Of a stretch of 64,000 nt of DNA, positions 32,710 to 42,040 are shown piece by piece (position 1 is the first letter of the stretch; every line of letters starts with the position of its first letter). The notes under the pieces are model-generated. The model saw only the letters and a list, made by a program, of their open reading frames with translations, made no database searches and was not told the DNA's origin. The stretch lies in the NCBI GenBank assembly GCA_038893495.1, contig JAWARJ010000001.1, forward strand, positions 310,001 to 374,000. The letters are read 5' to 3'. The translations under genes were made by a program, and so were the position numbers. The DNA is from Thermoproteus sp. GTDB lineage: Archaea; Thermoproteota; Thermoprotei; Thermoproteales; Thermoproteaceae.

Positions 32710-34074
32710 TCAATACTCCCCGAGCGCCCTCTTTAGTGCTTTAGGCGGTTTGGCTAGAGCTAAATACACCATATAGCCAGCCAGCACGGGCATGGCCACC
32801 TCGACTATTATTATCAAGGCGGCGAGCAAGGGCGACATCTGCAATGTCGGGTTGACCACCGCCGTATTCACCGGCACGCCGGTTATCTGCGGCGGGCCAT
32901 CGGCGCTAGGCGTCGACTGCACCAATATGAAGGGGTAGCGGCCCGACTCGGCGGAGACAGCTCCGCCTATGGCAGCTAGAGCCGCCAATATGGGTACCAG
33001 ATAGACGCTGGGCTTCAACAACGGCTGGACTATCCGTTTGAACCAGCCGAAGAGGAAGTAGAGCCCTATCCCGGCAGTGAGTATGCCTAACAGTATGCCG
33101 GCGCCTACCATAAAGCCGAGGTAGAACACAGAGACGAACGCGGGCGGCCTGATGTCGGCGGGCCAGGAGTAGTATCCCCAGAACTGCGCGTTGGGGTTGC
33201 CGTAGGCCACGAGGCCGGTCAATGGGTCCGTCCTCAAGCCGGACCAATACATGCCCTCTAACGCGGCGAGCTTCAACGGGTCGTGCTCAAGCACCAACTC
33301 GCCCTGGAAGTGGCCCAAGACGAGCCCCTCTATGGCCGTGAGTATGGCCACCGTGGGCACTACGACTCTAAGCAGTTTGTACTGCCACTCCTTCTTTTCC
33401 TTTAAGTACATGTAGAGCACCACGCCGATGACGCCGGACCAGCTGAGTATGACCGCGGCCAATATGCCATGGAAGATGAAGACGTTGGCGCCCCACCAGA
33501 ATATATTCCAAGCGTCGGTGGGGTTCTGGAAGAACACCAAATAGGTTATTGCGCCGGCCACGTTCTTGCCCTGCGCGGCCAGATTCACTATCTGGAGGCC
33601 CGGCGGGGCCACGCTCAAGGCCGACATAACAGCGAGGATGTTGTAGGCAGAGTAGTATCCGCCAAATGCAGCCAGGATGCCTATTATCCAATGGACCCAC
33701 TGATTGGAGAAGCGGTTCCAGGTAAAGGTGTAGAGGGGCAGGAATATCACCTCGAATAAAAATGCGAAGAGCTCCAGGAAGAAGGGGAGGGCTATAGCTG
33801 TGCCTATTAGCGCTATGAAGTTAGACCATAAAGTGACCAGCCCGAACTCCACGAGGGTTCCAAAGGCCGCGCCTACGCCGAAGAATATGGTAGCAACGAT
33901 ATTGAACTTCCTGGCTAGATTTAACCAGTCTTGGTCGTGATGTCTAAGCCATAAATACTCGGCGATGACTGCGAGGGCTATGGTGCCGAGGAAGGACGAC
34001 GCCAACGCCAAATGCGCCAGCACGCCTATAGCGCTTACCAGTCTGGCCAGATCTATTTCGAATGGGGTGGGCAT
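32710..34074 (-). CDS. cydA: Cytochrome bd-type quinol oxidase subunit I (CydA)
   Basis: A 454-residue CydA-type subunit with about nine helices. Key family positions are visible: His 21 in IGVLAHLALAS (high-spin haem b ligand), FGVGAAFGTLVEFG, and the acidic pair in helix III (LPFFLELFAFLFEVIFLPLY) involved in proton delivery. The long Q-loop of bacterial enzymes is short or absent. It forms an operon with the second CydA-like gene. The enzyme should reduce oxygen with quinol at the cytoplasmic membrane. A TATA element (34091-34103) is centred 23 nt before the ATG. Confidence 0.88.
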   Translation of the reverse strand: MPTPFEIDLARLVSAIGVLAHLALASSFLGTIALAVIAEYLWLRHHDQDWLNLARKFNIVATIFFGVGAAFGTLVEFGLVTLWSNFIALIGTAIALPFFLELFAFLFEVIFLPLYTFTWNRFSNQWVHWIIGILAAFGGYYSAYNILAVMSALSVAPPGLQIVNLAAQGKNVAGAITYLVFFQNPTDAWNIFWWGANVFIFHGILAAVILSWSGVIGVVLYMYLKEKKEWQYKLLRVVVPTVAILTAIEGLVLGHFQGELVLEHDPLKLAALEGMYWSGLRTDPLTGLVAYGNPNAQFWGYYSWPADIRPPAFVSVFYLGFMVGAGILLGILTAGIGLYFLFGWFKRIVQPLLKPSVYLVPILAALAAIGGAVSAESGRYPFILVQSTPSADGPPQITGVPVNTAVVNPTLQMSPLLAALIIIVEVAMPVLAGYMVYLALAKPPKALKRALGEY

Positions 34075-34090
34075 GTATTGTGGAATACAA

Positions 34091-34103
34091 TCCTTAATAA
34101 GTT
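34091..34103 (-). promoter_or_regulatory. TATA box of the cydAA' operon
   Basis: The minus strand reads aacttattaagga, centred about 23 nt before the ATG at 34074. Confidence 0.5.
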
Positions 34104-34142
34104 TTGTTTTTCTTCGTCTTTGACACTAGAAGCGATTTTCAA

Positions 34143-35237
34143 TTATGGGCCCATTCTATATACACGTATTTTTCTTTTGCCTAAAGTCCTGTATGTAGAC
34201 GAGACGAGACCTCTTGTCGATAACGAGGCCAGGGCTTTATACACGCCGCGAAGAGTCGGCCTTCTGCCCAGGGCGTTCCATATCTCGTATGCCGTCATCT
34301 CTCTGCCTTTTAGGAGCTCTAATATCTGCGCCTGTAGTCCCCCGAGGCTTTTGGCCCTCCTCAAATAGGGCCTCCTGACGCCAGTGCCAGTTATGACGGC
34401 CACGGCGCCCTTCTCAGAGGAGGCAGCCACATAGGCCATGGCCGAAAGCGGCTTAGCGTATACCCCCCGCCTTGCCAGCTCCACGGCCGCCCTGACGGCC
34501 TCCTCAGCCTCTACCTCCACAAGCTTGGCCCCCCTTTCGGCGAGCCATAGGGCTATCTTTGAGGGCGGGGCCCCCTTATGTATGGCTAGAAGCAGTTGGG
34601 GCGGAGAGGCGAAGCCCCACTCCTCGAGGTCCCTAAAGCCCTCGTAGACTGCCAGAGCCAATATGCCGCTTTCCAGCGGGAAGGCTACTGCCTCAAGGCG
34701 TTTTGAGCCTTCGTGGAGCTCGTAGGCGAGCGTCTTAATGCCGGCGAGGAAGTAGGGCTCTCCATATTCCAAGTCCGGCCTTGGCGCCTTGCCGAAACGG
34801 ATATCGATCGACGGGAGCAACGCCAACGACAAGAAATCTGTATAGGCCGCCGCCGCGGGGTCTATATATATATCCACTGCCACGCCCTTTGCGGATAGAT
34901 ATGTAGCGATGGAGATGGCGAAGTCCTCTTGGAAGTCTAAAACCGCCCTGTCCCCATTATATGTAGACGCCAATACGGCAGATCCCCTATCCATAATCGA
35001 GCCGGTTGGGTTCTTTGACTCGTCCTTGACAAGGACCCCGCCGACCTTCTTGAGGGGCGTCAGCCCCTCGCCCAACGAGATGCCCCTCTTAACGCCGAGC
35101 GCCGATGAGTAGCGCCATATATTCGGCTCGGACTTGTCGACCTCTAGCTTGCGGGGAGGCTCTGGTATCAATGGGAAGCCGCATTTGGGGCACCTCTTCT
35201 CCAAGCCCCTATAGCCGCACCTAGGGCAACGAAACAT
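34143..35237 (-). CDS. Threonine synthase-like protein lacking the PLP lysine, fused to a winged helix
   Basis: A 364-residue protein in three parts. Residues 1-25 are a zinc ribbon (CPRCGYRGLEKRCPKCG). Residues 40-285 follow the threonine synthase fold: GEGLTPLKKVGGVLVKDESK, NPTGSIMDRG and a late ITGTGVRRP. In true enzymes the second motif is NPTGSFKDRG, whose Lys binds pyridoxal phosphate; here that codon is ATG (Met). Residues 290-364 look like a winged helix (GLQAQILELLKGREMTAYEI, then TLRGVYKALASLSTRGLVSS). It probably is not a PLP enzyme of the usual kind and could be a regulator. It overlaps the epimerase gene by 17 nt. Confidence 0.75.
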   Translation of the reverse strand: MFRCPRCGYRGLEKRCPKCGFPLIPEPPRKLEVDKSEPNIWRYSSALGVKRGISLGEGLTPLKKVGGVLVKDESKNPTGSIMDRGSAVLASTYNGDRAVLDFQEDFAISIATYLSAKGVAVDIYIDPAAAAYTDFLSLALLPSIDIRFGKAPRPDLEYGEPYFLAGIKTLAYELHEGSKRLEAVAFPLESGILALAVYEGFRDLEEWGFASPPQLLLAIHKGAPPSKIALWLAERGAKLVEVEAEEAVRAAVELARRGVYAKPLSAMAYVAASSEKGAVAVITGTGVRRPYLRRAKSLGGLQAQILELLKGREMTAYEIWNALGRRPTLRGVYKALASLSTRGLVSSTYRTLGKRKIRVYRMGP

Positions 35238-36171
35238 CTAGCTCCTTTACCAACTCGGCGGCGGCGCGCTCCACCGTCTCTTTAGACCCAAGGCGGGGTG
35301 TCCAGCCGGCGTACTCCTCTATCTTCTTTATGCTCAACAGCATGACCTTGACGTCGCCGGGCCAGCCCCGCCCGTCGGGGGTAGCGGGCTTGAAGACAAA
35401 TTTGGGCGAGAGGCCCATGGCTCTGGCCACTGCGGCCGCTATGTCTCTCACCGACGCCGCATCTCTATTGCCTATATTTAACGCCAGAAACGGCTTGTCG
35501 TCGCCCATGAACTTACGCCAAGCCGCCAGGGTGGCCTCTACGGCCTCTGAGACGTGTAGATACGATTTGGTCTGAGTTCCGTCGCCCAATATTTCAAGCA
35601 CCTCCGGACTTCTCTTCAGCTTCATTATGAAGTCGTAGATAGCGCCGTGTCTAAGCCTGGGTCCCACTATATTTGCGTACCTCAACGCGAGGCACCTCAC
35701 GCCGTAGAGCCTGCCGTAAGTCCCGCAGAGCGTCTCGCCGGCCGCCTTAGCGGCTCCGTAGACCGATATGGGGGCGATCGGCGCGTCTTCAGGCGTCGGG
35801 AGCTGGGCGGCGTCGCCGTATACGGTAGAGGACGAGGCGAACACCACCACGCCGACTCCCCGCCTCCTGGCCCACTCCAACACGTTGAAGGTCGCCACTA
35901 CGTTCTCGTCGAAATGTACTTTGGGGTCGGTGGTGCTGACTCTGACCTCAGGGTTTGCGGCCAGATGAAAGACCGCATCGGCCTTCTCGAGCCCTTCGCC
36001 CCACGTCGGGTCCTTTAAGTCTCTGACCGCCAAGCGAGCTTGCGGATTTATATGTTCCCTCCTGCCCGTGGATAGGTTATCTACGACCACCACCTCATGT
36101 CCCATCTCGACCAGCCTATCGACAAGGTGAGAACCTATAAAGCCCGCGCCCCCCGTGACTATCACCTTCAT
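35221..36171 (-). CDS. NAD-dependent sugar-nucleotide epimerase/dehydratase (UDP-glucose 4-epimerase type)
   Basis: A 316-residue extended short-chain dehydrogenase. The NAD motif GGAGFIGSH is at residues 7-15, the catalytic Ser/Thr in FASSSTVYGD, and the Y-x-x-x-K pair in SVYGAAKAAGE. The length and DLKDPTWGEGLEKADAVFHLAA pattern fit archaeal UDP-glucose or UDP-GlcNAc 4-epimerases. Located beside a polysaccharide flippase, it likely makes nucleotide sugars for surface glycans or protein N-glycosylation. A TATA-like aaaaataaatag is centred about 26 nt upstream of the ATG. Confidence 0.9.
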   Translation of the reverse strand: MKVIVTGGAGFIGSHLVDRLVEMGHEVVVVDNLSTGRREHINPQARLAVRDLKDPTWGEGLEKADAVFHLAANPEVRVSTTDPKVHFDENVVATFNVLEWARRRGVGVVVFASSSTVYGDAAQLPTPEDAPIAPISVYGAAKAAGETLCGTYGRLYGVRCLALRYANIVGPRLRHGAIYDFIMKLKRSPEVLEILGDGTQTKSYLHVSEAVEATLAAWRKFMGDDKPFLALNIGNRDAASVRDIAAAVARAMGLSPKFVFKPATPDGRGWPGDVKVMLLSIKKIEEYAGWTPRLGSKETVERAAAELVKELDVSLP

Positions 36172-36193
36172 ATGGGGTATATGTCACCGCTAT

Positions 36194-37711
36194 TTATTTT
36201 TCACTTAGTTTATTTAAGATGGACAATAAGTTCTTCAAGACCGCCGTGAGGAGGACCCTGAAGTTTCTAGACATGGCCGCGGAGAGGCCCACGTAGACCG
36301 ACGCAGTTATCAATAGGGCCAGGATCACCTCGGCGATTGACGTAAAGACCGACGGGACTAGAGGCAGGACCAGCGTTTTAGATATGAAGTAGAGCGCTAC
36401 CGAGGTGGCCAGTAGGGGCGGCACATAGTCCTCGACGAAGGTGCCCCAGTCCACTAGCCGTACGGACTTCCTATCGGTGACGACTAGCCTGAAGGCAAGC
36501 GCGGCGGCGTTAGCAAGAGCAGAGGCCGACACTACGCCGGTGATCGCGTAGTACTCGTCGCCTAGACGTTCAGCCAAGAGCATTAGGGGCACTATGGAGC
36601 CTAGGTACACCGCGGTGAAGACCAGCTCGGCCAGGTGGGCGTACAGCACCAGCGTGCCTAAATATGACCTGGCCCTTATCTCGCCGTTCTGTAGGTCCGT
36701 CTTGTCTACTCCCTGCATGGCGTTGGCGAGGAAGAAGTTGAGGTTGCCCAATATATTAGCTGCAGACCAGATGGCAAGGGGGATGAGGAGCGGAGCGAGG
36801 TACTGGGGCTGGCCAGGCCTCAAGAAGTTGACGTAGTACGGCTCGAAGAAGATATAGGACAGCGATATGATCGTGCTGAGCGACATCACCATCAACAAGT
36901 CCTTATAGACGCCGCCAGATCTGCCCTCCAGCAGCTCGCCGTATGTTATATTGGAGAGGAGGGAGGAGAAGGTATAGGGCTTGGACAACATGAAGAAGAT
37001 ATACCAAAGCCCCACCTGCTCCATGGCCCCCAGAAGCCCTATGATCGCGGCGTCCAAGGACCTAAAGGAGTTTATGGCGTAGCCCATAAGGGGCACCCAA
37101 GCTGCGTTTATCAGCTCGCGCATATAACGCTTGAAGTCTGCTTTTACCTGAAACGCGGCGGCGCGATAGAGCCCGTAGAGCGCAGGCGCGGCCGTTATCG
37201 CCGCCGAACTCCAAAGCACGGCCTCTACCGACCACCTCGCCGCGTATATGGCCCCTATGGCGACTAGCTTGACGGCCGCCTGTAGTAAATTCAACGCCAC
37301 AAAACGCCGCCTATCTCTGACCATCAATATGGAGGAAGCTATAGACGAGAGATATGTGGTGAACTCCACCACTAAAGCCACGGCAGCCACTAGCGGGCCC
37401 CGCGGCCCCAGCTCGCCCCAAATGGCGGCCAGATAGGCGATAGTGAGCCCCGCCGAGGCGGAAAAGAACAACGTGACGGCCCCCACGGCGGCCCTCAAGT
37501 CCAGCCCCCCATCCCTTGCGGTTATTCTAGGAAACGCAAAGCCCGCTATGGCGTTGGGGAGGAGGGAAAAGGCGGTGGAGGCGTTGAGTAGAGTCACCAA
37601 GCCCAAGTCCTCTATGGGCAACTTCCGCGTTATTGCTATATTATAGAGGAGACTTATAGTTAGCGTAAACAAAGAGGTCAACGCGCCTAGCAACCTAACG
37701 CGTCTAGCCAC
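36194..37711 (-). CDS. Polysaccharide flippase-type membrane protein (Wzx/MATE superfamily)
   Basis: A 505-residue multi-spanning membrane protein with about 12-14 helices and the overall pattern of Wzx-like O-antigen or lipid-linked oligosaccharide flippases (N-terminal LLGALTSLFTLTISLLYNIA; GLVTLLNASTAFSLLPNAIAG). Such proteins move lipid-linked sugars across the membrane. Starts at GTG (37711) with TATA-like ttatttttaacc about 22 nt upstream. The gene stands just upstream of the epimerase gene on the same strand, forming a small glycan group. Confidence 0.82.
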   Translation of the reverse strand: MARRVRLLGALTSLFTLTISLLYNIAITRKLPIEDLGLVTLLNASTAFSLLPNAIAGFAFPRITARDGGLDLRAAVGAVTLFFSASAGLTIAYLAAIWGELGPRGPLVAAVALVVEFTTYLSSIASSILMVRDRRRFVALNLLQAAVKLVAIGAIYAARWSVEAVLWSSAAITAAPALYGLYRAAAFQVKADFKRYMRELINAAWVPLMGYAINSFRSLDAAIIGLLGAMEQVGLWYIFFMLSKPYTFSSLLSNITYGELLEGRSGGVYKDLLMVMSLSTIISLSYIFFEPYYVNFLRPGQPQYLAPLLIPLAIWSAANILGNLNFFLANAMQGVDKTDLQNGEIRARSYLGTLVLYAHLAELVFTAVYLGSIVPLMLLAERLGDEYYAITGVVSASALANAAALAFRLVVTDRKSVRLVDWGTFVEDYVPPLLATSVALYFISKTLVLPLVPSVFTSIAEVILALLITASVYVGLSAAMSRNFRVLLTAVLKNLLSILNKLSEK

Positions 37712-37737
37712 GCCGTATGGGCCGAGGTTAAAAATAA

Positions 37738-39369
37738 TTATTTCTTTAAGGCCCTAAGTAGCTCTTCGCGGAGGCCCATTTTGCCCGGGCGGAAGATCCT
37801 TCTGTCCATCTCCTCGAGCTCCCCAACGGCCGGCTTAAAGCCCATACGGGCCAATATGTCCCTCTCGACGTCGACGCCGGGGGCTATTTCGACCAAGACG
37901 AGCCCGCCGGGCGTCAGCCTGAATACCGCTCGTTCCGTCACGTAGAGCACCTCTTTGCCCTCCTCTATCGCGTACTTCCCACTGAAGACTATCTTATATA
38001 CCGACGGGACGAACTTGACGATATTTCCATCTTGTTTTATTTTCAGGGTTCCGTCAGACACCTCTAGGGCCCTCTTGCCGGCGGTGAACTCCCCCGCGAA
38101 GTAAACTCTCGGAGAGCCTATAGCTATTACGGGGAAGCCGCCGGGCCCCGTCATGCGGCCCGGTATGAAGGCAGGATTCACGTTGCCCCTTTCGTCTACC
38201 TCCAAGAACCCCAAGGAGGTCGCGTCTATGGCTCCGCCCTCGTAGAGCAAGAACTGGTCGGGCATAGGTATCACCGCGTAGTGCCCCAACACCGCGCCGA
38301 AGTCCGCGCCGGTCAGCGCGTATCCGCCCCACTGTCCCGACTCGACGGTTATATGTATGAACTCCTCTATGTCTTCCTCCCTAATGACGTCGGCGGCGAC
38401 TGCCGGTATGCCTATGCCTAAATTTATGATAACAGGTCTGCCCAGCTTTTCCACGAGCCTCGCTAGCTCTAGGACGACTCTCCTGGCGATTACTTTATCT
38501 ACATCTAAGGGTCTGGGCTCGTAGGACACTCTATAGGGCGAGTCGCCGCTGATTATGGGGTTGTAATCGAAGCTATAGGTCTGCCAGTGGAAGCGCTCCA
38601 CCTCGTTGCCCCTCCGCGAGACCACGACGAAATCCACTAGAGGGCCGGGCACGAATACGGACTTGGGGTGGAGCTCGCCTGCCGCCGCCATTCTGATCAC
38701 CTGCGCTATGACGAGCCCGCTGGGGTGGGCCTTGACGGCTTGGACTATAGCCAAGACGGACCCGTATATGGCTTCCCGCTCCATGCTCAAATTGCCCATC
38801 TCGTCGGCGGTGGTAGCCCTAATTAACGCCACATCGGGCTTCGGCGCTTTGTACAACAAATACTCCCTGCTGTCCACCTCGACGACTTCTACTTCGACAG
38901 TCCTCCTGCGCCTAGCCAGATCGTTCAACATGCCGCCGTCTTGTCTCGGATCTATGAAGGTGCCAAGGCCTACTCTCGACAAGACGCCGGGAGCTCCAGC
39001 AGCTACATCTCTAAGCCACCTCGTCACGATCCCTATAGGCCAGGTGTAGCCCTCCACTAAATTACGAGCAACTGCGGCCTGGAGTGAGGGGGCCCATCCG
39101 TAAAAGGGCAGTAAGAAGCCCCTTACGAGTCTCTGGTCTGGATTCTTTATTATATACTGCCCCAATTTGTCCAGCCCGAAGCCCGGAACAGCCGGCAGGG
39201 CATCAGATATTATGAAGACGTCTCTTGGCCTTCCTGTCTCCATATGGTATCTCAAGAGGGCCTCTATCAAGTAGAAAGGTGCCGTCGCCGCGTTGAAGCC
39301 AGATATGGCTACTACCGATCCATCTTTAATTTTCTCGAAGGCGTGGCGTGGACTTACGCACTTACTCAC
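37738..39369 (-). CDS. Acyl-CoA:carboxylate CoA-transferase, family I (propionate CoA-transferase/YdiF type)
   Basis: A 543-residue fused alpha-beta CoA-transferase of family I, moving CoA between short-chain carboxylates (acetate, propionate, acetoacetate). The N-terminal half starts KIKDGSVVAISGFNAATAPF, the C-terminal half has VIINLGIGIPAVAADV and the catalytic Glu in HITVESGQWGG near residue 345. Substrates cannot be defined. The GTG start at 39369 lies 26 nt after a TATA-like attaaatatatatg. Next to it upstream are two family III CoA-transferase genes, so the region may handle CoA esters of dicarboxylic or branched acids. Confidence 0.9.
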   Translation of the reverse strand: MSKCVSPRHAFEKIKDGSVVAISGFNAATAPFYLIEALLRYHMETGRPRDVFIISDALPAVPGFGLDKLGQYIIKNPDQRLVRGFLLPFYGWAPSLQAAVARNLVEGYTWPIGIVTRWLRDVAAGAPGVLSRVGLGTFIDPRQDGGMLNDLARRRRTVEVEVVEVDSREYLLYKAPKPDVALIRATTADEMGNLSMEREAIYGSVLAIVQAVKAHPSGLVIAQVIRMAAAGELHPKSVFVPGPLVDFVVVSRRGNEVERFHWQTYSFDYNPIISGDSPYRVSYEPRPLDVDKVIARRVVLELARLVEKLGRPVIINLGIGIPAVAADVIREEDIEEFIHITVESGQWGGYALTGADFGAVLGHYAVIPMPDQFLLYEGGAIDATSLGFLEVDERGNVNPAFIPGRMTGPGGFPVIAIGSPRVYFAGEFTAGKRALEVSDGTLKIKQDGNIVKFVPSVYKIVFSGKYAIEEGKEVLYVTERAVFRLTPGGLVLVEIAPGVDVERDILARMGFKPAVGELEEMDRRIFRPGKMGLREELLRALKK

Positions 39370-39387
39370 GGGAGGAATCCTACATTA

Positions 39388-39401
39388 TCATATATATTTA
39401 A
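39388..39401 (-). promoter_or_regulatory. TATA box of the family I CoA-transferase gene
   Basis: The minus strand reads attaaatatatatg in an A/T-rich spacer, centred about 26 nt before the GTG at 39369. Confidence 0.5.
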
Positions 39402-39465
39402 TCTCGTTTCTATATATAAAATATTTCGACTATATAAATATTTTATTTCTTGAAAATGTGGAATA

Positions 39466-40623
39466 TCAACATTTAAGTTTAGCCCGGCCGGGAGTCTCTG
39501 ACATCATGAAGGGGCTACCGGGCACCAACACCTTCTTGCCGCCGCAGTCTAGCTCCATCAAGGCACCTCTTATGCGCCAATGTTCTTGAGAGGCCACCCA
39601 TTCTATAGACTTTACTATAGCTATCGGCGGCCTTCCCTTCTCCCTACTGGCCCTTACGAGGTCCTCCCCTCTGAATTTAGCGACCTCAGCGAAGACCTCG
39701 GCCTCCAGCTCCCTAAGTCTACTTGGGTCTCTCTCCCAAAGGCTTAATGCCTCCTTCCACTTCTCGGCTAGGTCGGGCCGGCCTATTATCTCGAAGAACG
39801 CCTCGACTTCCGGCCATATGACTGTGGCCAGCGCCACGAAGCCGTCTTTCGCCCTCGCCGTGGTGTAAGTCACCAATAAGTTCGCGTCTATCGTGGAGGA
39901 CCTCCTCCTAGGCCCTCCTAACACGAAGGAGGCGCCGATCTGATAGGGGTGGTCTAGAGATAACACCTCGTTTATGGCCACATCTATAAACTGACCTCTC
40001 CCGCTCCTCATGCGCTCCCAATACGCCGCAAGGGCCGCCAAGGCGCCCGCCGCCCCCGCGAAGGCCCACGCCAGCCATATGCCCGCCCTTATGGGGTAGG
40101 AGTAGGGCTCCGGAAGCGAGGGGTTGCCCAACATGGCCATATAGCCGTTATAAGCCTGGCCCGTCAAGTCGGAGTCCGGCATCTCGGCATATTCTTCCGC
40201 CTTACTGCCGTAGTGCCCAAATTGGGATATGGCCACGTAGATGAGCTTGGGGTACCTCTCAGAGAGTTGTGGATAGCCCATCCCCATGGAGTATAACCTC
40301 CCAGGCCCCAGCCCGTCGATTAGTATGTCGATTTCCGCCAGAAGGCTCTTGGCCTGGTCCAACGACACCTCCTTCTTCCCCCTGCCCTCGAGGAAATAGG
40401 GTATGCCGACGCGCCCTATTGTCACCCCGTGGGGAGTTATCTTCTTGGCGTCTTCGTCGGGGACTGTGTAGACCTCTGCGCCCAATTCTGACAACAGGGA
40501 GCCGGCTATCCTACAGCCGAAATTAGTACCGCATATCTCTAAGACCTTCACGCCTTGTAAGGCCTCGGGCTTGGTCTCTCTGGCGCCGAACAGCTCCATT
40601 AACGCCCTATCGCGATCCATCAT
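39466..40623 (-). CDS. Family III CoA-transferase (CaiB/BaiF), subunit 2
   Basis: A 385-residue protein of the CaiB/BaiF family, transferring CoA between organic acids. The N-terminal Rossmann half starts LQGVKVLEICGTNFGCRIAG, and the expected catalytic Asp lies in PDSDLTGQAYNGYMAML near residue 150. The ATG at 40623 overlaps the TGA of the upstream CaiB/BaiF gene (ATGATG around the stop); longer frames start inside the neighbour and are not used. Two adjacent different CaiB/BaiF chains suggest a heteromeric enzyme, as for BbsEF of benzylsuccinate metabolism. Confidence 0.85.
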   Translation of the reverse strand: MMDRDRALMELFGARETKPEALQGVKVLEICGTNFGCRIAGSLLSELGAEVYTVPDEDAKKITPHGVTIGRVGIPYFLEGRGKKEVSLDQAKSLLAEIDILIDGLGPGRLYSMGMGYPQLSERYPKLIYVAISQFGHYGSKAEEYAEMPDSDLTGQAYNGYMAMLGNPSLPEPYSYPIRAGIWLAWAFAGAAGALAALAAYWERMRSGRGQFIDVAINEVLSLDHPYQIGASFVLGGPRRRSSTIDANLLVTYTTARAKDGFVALATVIWPEVEAFFEIIGRPDLAEKWKEALSLWERDPSRLRELEAEVFAEVAKFRGEDLVRASREKGRPPIAIVKSIEWVASQEHWRIRGALMELDCGGKKVLVPGSPFMMSETPGRAKLKC

Positions 40624-41951
40624 ATCTCCACCTCGTCTTTTTCTCCCATGTAGACCGGGTCCTCTTCGGCCTTCCAGCCGGGAGGCGGCATGTTGCCCAG
40701 CTGTCCGTCCCAATATCCCACCACGCCCTCCCTTTCAAGCCTCTCTACTTCCGCCTTAGAGAGGCCTAGCTTATGTAGGAGCACCAGCCTGTTGTGATAG
40801 CCCACAGGCCGCGCCACCCACCTCACCACCAGTGGCGTTCTGCTCATTTTGACTATAGGCCCAGGCACGACTATCTCGCCGTAGAGTCTATCCTTTATTT
40901 TAAGTATAGAGCCCCTCTCGGCCCTCCAGGGGTCGTCCAAGACCTCTTTGTCGTTCAATACGGGCTGTATGGGGACTCCGGCCTTCTTGCCGAAGTCCAA
41001 CAGCTCGTCTAGTCTTTTCGACGAGGCCCAACTCCGCACGATCTCGTATTTCTTCCAGAGGGACTCCGGATCTCTGGTGTCCCTCAAGCCTCTGAGGCCC
41101 GGCACTGCCTCGGCCAACACGTCGTATTGTCTCTCCGTCATGGCCGCCAGAGCGACGAACTTCCCATCAGCAGTCTTGAAGACTCCAGAGACATAGGCGC
41201 TTGGATCTATAAAGCCGCTTCTCTTGAGTCTAGAGCCAGTTATAGACATATAGGTGAAGTGGTACATAAATCTCTGCATGCTGGCCGCTTGGGACAAATC
41301 GATGTACTGCCCCCTCCCGGTCCTCTCCCTATAAATCAAAGCCGCTAATATGGCGGACACCGCCATTGTGGACGGCAACCAGTCGCCTGGATAGTCGGGC
41401 AACCTATAGGCCTCATTGACTCCATCCTCCCAGCCCGTTATGTCTATCACGCCGGACTCCGCCTGCCCTATAATGTCGTAGCTTGGGAGTCTCGACAGCG
41501 GGCCCCAGTTGCCGTACCCGCTGGCGCTGACGTAAATAAGCTTGGGGTTGACCTCCCTCAGTTGTAGATAGCCGAAACCATATTTGTCGAGAGTCCCCGG
41601 CTCCATGTTCTCTATAAACACGTCGGCCCCCTTCACGAGCTCCAATACTAGCTTCCTCCCCTCTTCCTTCCTGTAGTCTATCCCGACGAAGTACTTATTG
41701 GAGTTGAGGTAGAGGTAGTCTATTCTCATCCCCTTGTAGAACCCCTTGCCGCCCCACATCGACGGGTATTTCCACCTGTCGCCTCTAGGCGGCGGCTCTA
41801 TTTTTACGACCTCGGCGCCCAGCTGGGCGAGGAGCCTCGGAATGTTGGGCCCCAATATGTAGTGGGCGAACTCCACCACTCTTATCCCCTTCAAGGGAGG
41901 GTCACCTTTAGCGCTTGATATAATATTCTCTATTATCTTGAAGTAACTCAT
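40620..41951 (-). CDS. Family III CoA-transferase (CaiB/BaiF), subunit 1
   Basis: A 443-residue CaiB/BaiF-type CoA-transferase. It begins LKGIRVVEFAHYILGPNIPR, has the nucleotide-binding LGAEVVKIEPPPRGDRWK, and the catalytic Asp region LPSYDIIGQAESGVIDITGW near residue 185. The C-terminal part has VVRWVARPVGYHNRLVL where a P-x-x-G-x-H-x-x-x-V pattern is typical. It leads a two-gene operon with a second CaiB/BaiF gene. A TATA-like ctttaaaataaaag is centred 25 nt before the ATG. Confidence 0.88.
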   Translation of the reverse strand: MSYFKIIENIISSAKGDPPLKGIRVVEFAHYILGPNIPRLLAQLGAEVVKIEPPPRGDRWKYPSMWGGKGFYKGMRIDYLYLNSNKYFVGIDYRKEEGRKLVLELVKGADVFIENMEPGTLDKYGFGYLQLREVNPKLIYVSASGYGNWGPLSRLPSYDIIGQAESGVIDITGWEDGVNEAYRLPDYPGDWLPSTMAVSAILAALIYRERTGRGQYIDLSQAASMQRFMYHFTYMSITGSRLKRSGFIDPSAYVSGVFKTADGKFVALAAMTERQYDVLAEAVPGLRGLRDTRDPESLWKKYEIVRSWASSKRLDELLDFGKKAGVPIQPVLNDKEVLDDPWRAERGSILKIKDRLYGEIVVPGPIVKMSRTPLVVRWVARPVGYHNRLVLLHKLGLSKAEVERLEREGVVGYWDGQLGNMPPPGWKAEEDPVYMGEKDEVEI

Positions 41952-42040
41952 ATAACCTCGAAAATCCTTTTATTTTAAAGTATCGCTATATATATTGATA
42001 GATAGGCAAAAGCCCTTATATAGCCTCTAATTTTCTCACT

